IMG/VR virus record: IMGVR_UViG_3300033143_007105
Location: 1 to 60,796 of that record
Length of the DNA: 60,796 nt
Source of the DNA: a virus
Strand: one strand, 5' to 3'
Positions 21,969 through 29,203 of the stretch are shown here, one piece after another. Under the pieces are notes generated by a model. The model ran no database searches, had not been told where the DNA came from, and saw nothing but the letters and a program-made list of their open reading frames with translations. Each line of letters starts with the position of its first letter. Position 1 is the stretch's first letter. Both the position numbers and the translations under genes were made by a program.

Positions 21969-22346
21969 ATGTCTAAGGCAACAGAATTGTTGGAAAAGAT
22001 AAGGGAATTGAAGGAAGAAAACACTGATAATGATAAAGCTGAATTTCAGAAATATTTAGATGATTTTGAAAAAGAGTTGTCTAAAAAAGGTTTTGATAAA
22101 AATATTAAAATGGAACCAAGATACAGTTTACCAGTTGGTAATTTCAGTATTGATATTAGTAGTATCAAGTATCCGGAAACATCTGTTACAGTTTATAAAA
22201 AGGGTTGGAGTGTTAGTATTTCTCTTACACAAGGAAAAATGAGAGGTGGCCTTGTTATGGATAGGGGGGAATTTAGATCTAGGAAATTAAAAAATGTTCC
22301 CAAAATGTTGAAGCATGTATTAGATTTTGTGAAAGAAAAAATTTAA
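21969..22346 (+). CDS. Class A leader protein (125 aa)
   Basis: AAGGAG-driven. N-terminus MSKATELLEKIRELKE is identical to that of the 17905 protein, but the cargoes are unrelated. The cargo has several beta strands and no recognised domain. Confidence 0.65.
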   Translation: MSKATELLEKIRELKEENTDNDKAEFQKYLDDFEKELSKKGFDKNIKMEPRYSLPVGNFSIDISSIKYPETSVTVYKKGWSVSISLTQGKMRGGLVMDRGEFRSRKLKNVPKMLKHVLDFVKEKI

Positions 22347-22366
22347 GAAATGAGGAGAATAACAAT

Positions 22367-22990
22367 ATGTCTAAAGCAAGAGAAATCTTAGAAAAAATAA
22401 AAGATTTTAAAGCTTTAATAGAAAGTAAATCTATTAATGACATAACAACCTTGGATGATTTAAAAAATATTGATTATAATAATTTAACAATCTTAAATAA
22501 GATTGTTAAATGTCAAGAAGTTGAAAGTATGATTTCTCCTAGAACTGTTGAAAAATTTTATAATATAAAAAACATACTACTGGACAAAGGTGAGGTTGTT
22601 CAAAAACACAAGGGATTATATTCATATTATTTAGTTATTAAATATAAAGGAGATCTTTTTCATAAACCAGTGAGTGAGAGTGAGTATAATTTATATAGCG
22701 TACCATCAGGTTCATTAAAAACTGGATTGAAATTTTTTCTTAGCAGTGTTAGTGGTAACACAAAAGATAAAATTGAAATAATTAAAGGGAAATTGAAAAA
22801 ATTTATTAGTTCTCATGATTCTAAGATTAAATCCATAAAAATAATACCAAGGAAGAATAAAGCTAAAAAAATGGTAAAAGAATTAGGTGATGTAGCTAAA
22901 TTAATAAAAGATGATGGTTTGGATTATGTTTTAGAATTTCCAGGAAAAATTTTTAAGAGAATAGATAAAAAACAAATAAAGATATTATAG
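22367..22990 (+). CDS. Class A leader protein (207 aa)
   Basis: Leader MSKAREILEKIKDFK. The upstream AGGAGAATAACAATATG is shared almost exactly with the next gene, so ribosome binding site and leader move as a unit. The cargo is lysine-rich and unassigned. Stops at TAG. Confidence 0.65.
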   Translation: MSKAREILEKIKDFKALIESKSINDITTLDDLKNIDYNNLTILNKIVKCQEVESMISPRTVEKFYNIKNILLDKGEVVQKHKGLYSYYLVIKYKGDLFHKPVSESEYNLYSVPSGSLKTGLKFFLSSVSGNTKDKIEIIKGKLKKFISSHDSKIKSIKIIPRKNKAKKMVKELGDVAKLIKDDGLDYVLEFPGKIFKRIDKKQIKIL

Positions 22991-23002
22991 GAGAATAACA
23001 AT

Positions 23003-23749
23003 ATGTCTAAGGCAAAAGAAATTTCAAAAAAGATACATGAATTTTGGGACGGAGATACTTCCATCATTCCAATAAAACCAAACAATGTTAAAAAAGCTTT
23101 TCAAAAAAGATTAGCATATTTTGAAATGGATGGAGTATCAGTTGATGAAGTTGATATTGATCTGGAAGGGAATATTAGGGTAACTTTCTCTGATTATGAA
23201 GATGATGTTATGGAAGTTCTTTTTGGTTATGATGAGGATAATGATGAAGGTTCCTACGCAATGATTCTTGGTGAAGATGATGATGAAGATTATTTCATTA
23301 TGGATCTTGATCCTATGAATCCAGTAATTCTTCAAACTGAACAATTTGGAAAGTATGTAAACCTTACTGATCTATCTTGGGTTAATAAAAGTATGTTTGC
23401 TTCTATGTTCTCAATTGGTGAGATTGATTTTTTCACAGAGAGTAAAGTAAGGGAAGGTTATGAAGGAAATTTATCTGATGATTTTAAGGGGTATGAGAAG
23501 ATCAAGGATGAAGCATTTAAGACAGTTGTGAGGGGAGGTAAAAAGATTAAACTTCCAGTTGTAAGAAGAAAAAGGAAAAAAGTATTAACATCAAAACAGA
23601 GAGCAGGGATTGTAAGGGCAAAGAGAAAAAGAAAAATGACTATGAAAAAAAGTTCAACAAAATTAAAAAGAGCCAAATCGTTAAAGATCAGGAAGAGGTT
23701 AGGGTTGAAGAAAAAGAGTCTTCCTAAAGGGTACAAAGTGAGAAGATGA
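23003..23749 (+). CDS. Class A leader protein with acidic core and very basic tail
   Basis: 248 residues. Leader MSKAKEISKKIHEF, then an Asp/Glu-rich region (about residues 40-110), then a C-terminal 70 residues dominated by Lys and Arg (RRKRKK, RAKRKRK, KRLGLKKKSLPKGYKVRR). A basic tail of this kind would bind packaged DNA. The charge split resembles proteins that condense or accompany DNA in capsids. Its stop overlaps the next ATG. Confidence 0.65.
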   Translation: MSKAKEISKKIHEFWDGDTSIIPIKPNNVKKAFQKRLAYFEMDGVSVDEVDIDLEGNIRVTFSDYEDDVMEVLFGYDEDNDEGSYAMILGEDDDEDYFIMDLDPMNPVILQTEQFGKYVNLTDLSWVNKSMFASMFSIGEIDFFTESKVREGYEGNLSDDFKGYEKIKDEAFKTVVRGGKKIKLPVVRRKRKKVLTSKQRAGIVRAKRKRKMTMKKSSTKLKRAKSLKIRKRLGLKKKSLPKGYKVRR

Positions 23750-24987
23750 TTACTTCAGAAGAAATGTTGGATTTCTTAGATGAAAAACAAATAGAGGAGG
23801 GACAAGTAATTTCATATAAGACTATCCTTAAATGGAAGCAAGATTTGAATACTATTATTAAAGGTATTCGGCAAACAAGATATAAGAACATCAAGGATGC
23901 TATATCAGATTATTCAAAAATAGAGAAAATGATTAATGTCTATTTTAAGAATCTTAAGGAATTCTTGGAACGTGATTTAGGTTTCATATTTGATGCAAAG
24001 GACTATCACACACTCCGGGGAATTCCAAAGATTGAGAGGATAATTGATAATTATAGAAAATTGAGAACTGCTTTTTCACAAGGTCTATCTGATCCTGAGC
24101 ATTGGATTAGTTCTTATAACTTAGATGCAGAAATAAATAAAAAACGGCTTGATAATGAGGAGGAGATTGATTGTGGAGAATATGGAATGGTTAAGGCTAT
24201 TGATTACTATGTGAATGGGAGGTATAGAGATTTTGGAAAAACACTTTCCAAACAACAACAATTTAATCCAGAAACAAGAAGGTGGGGTAAAGATAAAAGT
24301 ATTGAAGAAATAGCAGAACAGCTTTGGACAGTAATTAGGGATTGGATAAAAAAACATTCTAAAGATGGGGACAAAAAAGAATTTGATAATCCTATTACTG
24401 CTCCACTAAAGTATACATTGGGGAAATTGATATTTGTAAATTCCATGAAGCTCGGTATTGGTAGTCTCAAAAACATAATGAAAGGTATTAAACCTGCTAT
24501 TGCTAAACTAAAAAGAGTTCTTCCAGAGGTTCTTTATGGTGATGTTTATATAACTGAGAAACCGGAAAGAGAGATAACCATTAAAGTTACTGGAAGAAAA
24601 TCAGGAGTAGCAGGGATATATAATATAGCAAAGGATAATGTTAGTCTTTATTTTAAAAAGCTTTCAATGAGTGAAATTGCCTATGTTGAAAATGTATTAA
24701 TACATGAGCTTGCTCACAGGTATTATTACAAGTTTATGGACTCATCCAAAAGACAACAATGGGAGCATTTCTTTCAGGACCTAAGAAAAGAAGGAGTATC
24801 TGATTATAGTTCTCAGAACCCTGCTGAGGATTTTGCTGAAACCATGATGGATTATATTATGAAGAAAGGCCAATTGAAACAAAAGGATGCTAGAGATAGA
24901 CTTAAGGTAATATTAAAGGGAAAGAAATATTTTGAAAGTAAAGCAAAAGAAATACTATATAAAATACAGGAATTAAGGGAGATTTAA
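23746..24987 (+). CDS. Putative HExxH metallopeptidase with leaders at both ends
   Basis: 413 residues. Class B leader at the N-terminus (MITSEEMLDFLDE) and a class A motif at the extreme C-terminus (SKAKEILYKIQELREI). Residues 320-324 are HELAH, the zincin motif, and AEDFAETMMDY about 37 residues later could supply the third ligand (Glu). A zinc-dependent protease acting in the head or in the infected cell is the simplest reading. Catalysis and substrates are unknown. Confidence 0.7.
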   Translation: MITSEEMLDFLDEKQIEEGQVISYKTILKWKQDLNTIIKGIRQTRYKNIKDAISDYSKIEKMINVYFKNLKEFLERDLGFIFDAKDYHTLRGIPKIERIIDNYRKLRTAFSQGLSDPEHWISSYNLDAEINKKRLDNEEEIDCGEYGMVKAIDYYVNGRYRDFGKTLSKQQQFNPETRRWGKDKSIEEIAEQLWTVIRDWIKKHSKDGDKKEFDNPITAPLKYTLGKLIFVNSMKLGIGSLKNIMKGIKPAIAKLKRVLPEVLYGDVYITEKPEREITIKVTGRKSGVAGIYNIAKDNVSLYFKKLSMSEIAYVENVLIHELAHRYYYKFMDSSKRQQWEHFFQDLRKEGVSDYSSQNPAEDFAETMMDYIMKKGQLKQKDARDRLKVILKGKKYFESKAKEILYKIQELREI

Positions 24988-24988
24988 T

Positions 24989-26539
24989 ATGATTACTTCA
25001 AAGGAGATGTTAGATTTTCTTGAACAACAAATGTCTATAGATACTGCTTTAGATTTTCTTGATCTAACAGCAGATGATTTAGGAGATGTTGATAAAATTA
25101 AAAAAGCATACAAAAAAGCAGCAGTAAAAAATCATCCGGATCATGGTGGATCTGATGATGCTATGAAGAATGTTAATCTTGCCTATGAACTTTTAAAAGC
25201 TTCTAAGGTTTCATTTGTTAAACATGAATATGATTTTGATAAGATGAATAAGGAGTATCAAGAACTTGGAAAAAAGGTTAAAGATGAACTTGTCAATGCT
25301 TTTAGACCAGAAATATTTACAAGTTATTTTCAAGATATTTTTAAGAAGGAATTCAAAGGAGAAATCACATCTACTTTTCCCAAGGAAAGTCAAAGAAATC
25401 CTACTAATGCTGGTTTTAGTGCTGAAATATTCACTTTGGACAAGAGAATAGTTTTTAGTATATATGTGTCAGTTTATCTTGTTGATGTTAAATATGGCCA
25501 GTCTCTTGGTGGAGGTTCTGGGGGAATAGATTATACAGTGGATGTTACAGCTCATGGTTTATATGACAGAAGAAAGCAAAAGATCTCTAGGAGAGATTAT
25601 AAAAGAATATCAAACCAAGTGGTATTACTTGATCCAAAGGTTATTTTTCCAAAAGCAAAGATTACAAAAATAGTTAAAGAACCAAAAAGAAAATCTTTCA
25701 AAAGAAGGGATATGTATTTATCTCTTCAAAAAGAACTCAAAGCAAAGACTGTTGATGAATGGGTTTATATCCCTTTAAATGATAAAGGATGGGAGCTTGT
25801 TATCTTTAGAATGACTTTTCGCAGAGTTGCAGGTTGGATGATTAATGGACTATATCTGAGGACAGGTAAATTGGGTAGCAGTTCAAGAAAATATCAGCTT
25901 AAGACAAAATCTTTCCCAGAAAAGGAAGAACTTATTGAATTTATAAAAGAACTTCAAAAGAAATCAAAAAATCTTGAAGATAAAAAACTTGCTGGTATGT
26001 TAGATAAGGAAATCCAAGCAAAGGAAATAAAACATGATGAGGGGTTTAATATGAGTAGAGCAAGAGAAGTGTTAGAAAAAATAAGGGAATTAAAAGAATC
26101 CTCTTATCCAACATACAAAAAAGGAGATTGGAAAAAGAATCCTCCAGATACAATTTATTTTGATAAGGAATTTGGTGTGTGTATGGCTTATAAAGATTTT
26201 CTTTATCAACCAGGAACAGGTGGTACTATGAATTATCAAACTCCTGGAGGAAAATTCAAGTATGTTAAAGTTAAATCAGATGATGATTTTAAAAAAATGA
26301 TTGATAAGGGAGAAATCAAAGAATCTCTAACAGAAGCAAACTTTAAAACAGCAAATATGGTTGAACTTGCAAAAGATATTGAAGTTAAAGGTAGGAAGTT
26401 TTTAAAAGGAACTGTACTTGATATTCTCAAAGTTGATACTTCTCCAAAGGAAGTGATAATATCAGTGGAATCCCCCGGAGGAATAAAATTTGATTTGAAA
26501 TGTAAATCTGAAAAGGATTTTGAACATAAGTTGTTTTAA
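24989..26539 (+). CDS. Class B leader J-domain protein fused to second leader protein
   Basis: 516 residues. Leader MITSKEMLDFLEQQ, then a J-domain (about residues 22-72; HPD at 49-51, ending NLAYELLK), which normally stimulates Hsp70/DnaK ATPase. The middle is unassigned. At residue 355 a complete class A leader begins (MSRAREVLEKIRELKE), preceded by GAGGGG 7 bases before its ATG at 26051. So the last 162 residues may also be made alone. It looks like two leader genes joined in frame by loss of a stop. If the leader protease cuts internally, the fusion would release two products. Confidence 0.75.
   Translation: MITSKEMLDFLEQQMSIDTALDFLDLTADDLGDVDKIKKAYKKAAVKNHPDHGGSDDAMKNVNLAYELLKASKVSFVKHEYDFDKMNKEYQELGKKVKDELVNAFRPEIFTSYFQDIFKKEFKGEITSTFPKESQRNPTNAGFSAEIFTLDKRIVFSIYVSVYLVDVKYGQSLGGGSGGIDYTVDVTAHGLYDRRKQKISRRDYKRISNQVVLLDPKVIFPKAKITKIVKEPKRKSFKRRDMYLSLQKELKAKTVDEWVYIPLNDKGWELVIFRMTFRRVAGWMINGLYLRTGKLGSSSRKYQLKTKSFPEKEELIEFIKELQKKSKNLEDKKLAGMLDKEIQAKEIKHDEGFNMSRAREVLEKIRELKESSYPTYKKGDWKKNPPDTIYFDKEFGVCMAYKDFLYQPGTGGTMNYQTPGGKFKYVKVKSDDDFKKMIDKGEIKESLTEANFKTANMVELAKDIEVKGRKFLKGTVLDILKVDTSPKEVIISVESPGGIKFDLKCKSEKDFEHKLF
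26051..26539 (+). CDS. Internal in-frame start: class A leader protein
   Basis: Nested 162-residue product of the J-domain gene starting at its own ATG with a good ribosome binding site. The cargo has no recognised domain. Confidence 0.45.
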   Translation: MSRAREVLEKIRELKESSYPTYKKGDWKKNPPDTIYFDKEFGVCMAYKDFLYQPGTGGTMNYQTPGGKFKYVKVKSDDDFKKMIDKGEIKESLTEANFKTANMVELAKDIEVKGRKFLKGTVLDILKVDTSPKEVIISVESPGGIKFDLKCKSEKDFEHKLF

Positions 26540-26679
26540 TGAAAAGGAAAAAGGTAATTTGTCCTAAATGTGGAAAAGAAACATTTATTAATTATGAATA
26601 TAGTGATAAAGAATTTGTAATGCTTGGTTGTGAATGTGAGGTTAAAATAAGTGACATTAAAGAAGAAAAAAGTAAATGA
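26539..26679 (+). CDS. Small zinc-ribbon protein (46 aa)
   Basis: TAATG overlap with the upstream gene. CPKCGKE and CECEV pairs suggest a zinc ribbon. Confidence 0.5.
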   Translation: MKRKKVICPKCGKETFINYEYSDKEFVMLGCECEVKISDIKEEKSK

Positions 26680-26887
26680 AGAGGAAGAAAAGGAAAGCTT
26701 ACAAAAAAGAATTGTAAGACAGATTATCCGGATCTCTTCTCAGTATTTAATAGCAAAAGAAGAGAAAAGGAAAGTTGATCTTAATACTTCATTAGTCCTT
26801 CTTCAATCAGCTTTACAAATAACTGATGATAGACAAGCTGATAGAGTTTTAAAAACAGCGTTAAAGATAGAGAGGAAAAGAAAATGA
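26651..26887 (+). CDS. Hypothetical helical protein (78 aa)
   Basis: GTG is the only plausible start in the frame; GAGG lies about 9 bases before it. Lys/Glu-rich N-terminus, then amphipathic helices. Overlaps both neighbours. No leader. Confidence 0.45.
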   Translation: MTLKKKKVNEEEEKESLQKRIVRQIIRISSQYLIAKEEKRKVDLNTSLVLLQSALQITDDRQADRVLKTALKIERKRK

Positions 26888-27140
26888 TTAAAGCACAAGA
26901 AATGTTAAAATTTTTGGGTGAGAAAGGGCAATATAGTCCGGATATAGAGGGACTTGATTCTTTAGTGGATGATTTGGGTATGGATTTAGCCACATTAGAA
27001 TTTAAATTGTCTAAAGAATTTTCAGGGGATAAAAGGAAAAAGATTTTTATGCAAAATTTTTAAGCACTTTGATTGGTTATGCTGTAAGAATAGGGGAAAT
27101 AAAAAGTCAAATAGATAAGGATTATAAAAGGATAAAATAA
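26884..27140 (+). pseudogene. Class B leader ORF with -1 frame break
   Basis: N-terminus MIKAQEMLKFLGE is a class B leader. The zero frame stops at 27061-27063 (59 aa). A -1 shift at AAA-AAG (27037-27042) continues as KKDFYAKFLSTLIGYAVRIG and ends at 27138-27140, total 85 residues. That is the size of its siblings at 28199 and 28437, and FYAKFLSTLIG resembles FYRLLVGIM near the end of the 28199 protein. It is either a frameshifted gene or a recoded one. Confidence 0.55.
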
Positions 27141-27142
27141 AA

Positions 27143-27844
27143 ATGATATTTCAAACTGACCAGGATGCAAAACTTTTTTGTATTGAGATTGGTAAACCTG
27201 AACTTATAGAAAAAGCAAATAAAGATTGGAAACCAGAATCTAGTCATATCAAGCTTTTTGTTAAGAAGAGAAAAGATCTTGTTGGTAAATTAAAGAATTT
27301 TAGGAAATCTCAAAACACAAAAGCAGAGTGGAGAAAATACAGATATAAACTTATGAAGGGGATTAGACGTTTTCATAAATCCACTAAAGGGAAACGGTTT
27401 CATAGAAATCTTGGAAAGTTTTTAATTAGGCATATTGTTGATAAAGGAGAAGCATCAAAAAAAAGTAAAGATAATAGATATGAATCCTTGTATAGTGGAA
27501 GTGCTATATATGAAGTTTTAAAATCTCTTTCTAGTATTAAAACTCATTTTTATATTGAACAACAATATTATATGCCTATTAGTGAAGAAGTTGAATTTTC
27601 TTTTCTTTTTGAGGAGGTGAGAGAGTCTATAGAGGAGGTTGAGAGATCTATTTTAGTGAAAAATAATAATTTTAAAGAAAAAAATATTTTTTGGTTATCA
27701 GAAGTAGTTGAAAAAGACAACCTCCTTAAAACTATAAGTGAATTGTTAGGAAAAGAACTTGAAGAAGTTGAAAAAAGGTATAATATTTTAGAAAAAAATG
27801 ATTTAAGTGTTATTGAAATTTTAAGAAAACTGTTAAAGAAATGA
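27143..27844 (+). CDS. Hypothetical basic protein (233 aa)
   Basis: No leader. The N-terminal half is highly basic and the C-terminal half is acidic and helical, with a coiled-coil tendency. No family recognised. Overlaps the nuclease gene by four bases. Confidence 0.55.
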   Translation: MIFQTDQDAKLFCIEIGKPELIEKANKDWKPESSHIKLFVKKRKDLVGKLKNFRKSQNTKAEWRKYRYKLMKGIRRFHKSTKGKRFHRNLGKFLIRHIVDKGEASKKSKDNRYESLYSGSAIYEVLKSLSSIKTHFYIEQQYYMPISEEVEFSFLFEEVRESIEEVERSILVKNNNFKEKNIFWLSEVVEKDNLLKTISELLGKELEEVEKRYNILEKNDLSVIEILRKLLKK

Positions 27845-28242
27845 ATAAAAATAATATTTGTAAGATTTGTGGTTATATTGGTGCTGAGGTTGGAGGTGAT
27901 ATTTCTTATCATGTTAAAAAAATCCATAAACTAAAACCACATGATTATTTTGATAAGTTTATTCTTGAAAATAAAATTCCAACTTGTATGAAACAAGGTT
28001 GTGAAATTAATTTACCTTATAGGAAAAGATATACTCCTGATTTTTATTTACCAGATTTTGATTTTTGGATAGAAGTAAAACCTTTTTGTTTTCAGGATAA
28101 TATGATGGATTTTATAATGAGTATGCAAAGATGCCATCATAAACAACTTATATATCTGGACAAAAAACAATTTGAATATTTTTTGTGGAGTTTATTAGAT
28201 GCTCAAAGCGAAGGAAATGTTGGAGTTTTTAGGAATAAATGA
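27841..28242 (+). CDS. Homing-type PD-(D/E)xK nuclease, probably shortened
   Basis: 133 residues. N-terminal Cys2-His2 finger (C7, C10, H24, H29) followed by the HDYFDKF motif, as in phage homing nucleases. Residues 66-80 carry PDFYLP...WIEVK (D67, E78, K80), a PD-(D/E)xK catalytic pattern. Compared with the relatives at 47677 and 56373 it lacks the segment containing W.YEP..F between the finger and the catalytic strand, so it may be internally deleted. Its last 44 bases overlap the next leader gene. Confidence 0.7.
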   Translation: MNKNNICKICGYIGAEVGGDISYHVKKIHKLKPHDYFDKFILENKIPTCMKQGCEINLPYRKRYTPDFYLPDFDFWIEVKPFCFQDNMMDFIMSMQRCHHKQLIYLDKKQFEYFLWSLLDAQSEGNVGVFRNK

Positions 28243-28432
28243 AACATCAGCATTGGTAAATGATTTTGCTGATAAGACAGGGAAGAGTGTTGAAGAAATT
28301 GAAAATATGTGGAAAGCAATAAAAGCAAGTTTAATAAAACAGGGCAATGATGAAGAAAGTCCTAATTTTTATAGATTACTTGTTGGGATAATGAAAAAGA
28401 ATCTAGGTTTAATAAAAAATAAGGGGAAATAA
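28199..28432 (+). CDS. Class B-like leader protein (77 aa)
   Basis: N-terminus MLKAKEMLEFLGINE is a diverged class B leader. It starts inside the nuclease gene, as if that gene was inserted just upstream. The cargo is helical. Confidence 0.6.
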   Translation: MLKAKEMLEFLGINETSALVNDFADKTGKSVEEIENMWKAIKASLIKQGNDEESPNFYRLLVGIMKKNLGLIKNKGK

Positions 28433-28436
28433 AATT

Positions 28437-28697
28437 ATGAAAACAAAAGCACAAGAAATGTTGGATTTTTTGGATGAGAAAGAGTTTCCTAAATTTGGAG
28501 ATGATGTTAAAAAAGCTTTAAAATCTTTAGTGGGGGAAACTGAAGATGATTTGGGTGTGCTTGTGAATCTTGAGGCAAGGATGGATGATGAAGATTTTGA
28601 TTCAACAAAAGAAAAAGATATTAGAAAATATTTATTAAAGTATAAAATAGATAAAAATATAATTGATAAATATATCAAAGCTTGGAAAAAGATATAA
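28437..28697 (+). CDS. Class B leader protein (86 aa)
   Basis: Leader MKTKAQEMLDFLDE. GGGGAAAT purine run upstream. Acidic, helical cargo with no family. Confidence 0.6.
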   Translation: MKTKAQEMLDFLDEKEFPKFGDDVKKALKSLVGETEDDLGVLVNLEARMDDEDFDSTKEKDIRKYLLKYKIDKNIIDKYIKAWKKI

Positions 28698-28731
28698 AAT
28701 AACATTTTTTGCTTGCTGCATTATAATAATA

Positions 28732-28760
28732 TTGATAAATTAATAAATGCTTGATAAGAT
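28732..28760 (+). promoter_or_regulatory. Sigma70-like promoter inside head region
   Basis: TTGATA, 17-bp spacer, TAAGAT. The -10 hexamer is the same as in the 16482 and 16947 promoters. Followed by a perfect 14-bp palindrome TATAAATATTTATA (28773-28786), then the 28805 gene. Confidence 0.6.
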
Positions 28761-28804
28761 TAGAAATAATGATATAAATATTTATAAGAAATGAGGATGG
28801 TAAT

Positions 28805-29176
28805 ATGAAAACTAAAGCACAGGAAATGTTGGATTTTTTGAATGAAGATAAACATGAACAAAAATTGGGTGATTCTTTAGTATTTTTTGATATTAAGGAT
28901 TTAACTTTTTTATCTAAGGATATTTTGGAAATAGAAGAAGGTTTTGCAGATACTTGGGATTCTAAATGGACACCACCTGAAGGTTTGTCAGATAAAAAAG
29001 CAGGGACAATAGCAAAAATAATAGCTGCTACTGGTAAAACATTAAAAAATGCTACTGATAAATTAAATTTTTTTATTAACAGGGCAGGTAATAAGATGGA
29101 TCCGGACAAATTGATAAAAATGAAACGTGTTCTTGATATTTTGAGTGATATGAAAAAATTTAAAAAGAAAAAATAA
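28805..29176 (+). CDS. Class B leader protein (123 aa)
   Basis: Leader MKTKAQEMLDFLNE. Expressed behind its own promoter directly ahead of the prohead protease gene. The cargo is unassigned with a basic C-terminus. Confidence 0.6.
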   Translation: MKTKAQEMLDFLNEDKHEQKLGDSLVFFDIKDLTFLSKDILEIEEGFADTWDSKWTPPEGLSDKKAGTIAKIIAATGKTLKNATDKLNFFINRAGNKMDPDKLIKMKRVLDILSDMKKFKKKK

Positions 29177-29203
29177 TATTTTATAAGGAATGGAGATTTA
29201 GAT

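Noticed and set aside
27568-27927. Minus-strand ORF of 119 codons
   Set aside because: Shadow of the 27143 and nuclease genes; low-complexity composition and no start signal. The same applies to the other minus-strand ORFs (for example 3209-3556, 28675-29109, 43177-43476, 50068-50427).
28773-28786. T4-type late promoter TATAAATA
   Set aside because: It occurs once, inside a palindrome, and not before the other late genes. A shared AAATATTTATAAGAA at 28776 and 39926 lies so close to the ATGs that the transcript would start within the ribosome binding site.
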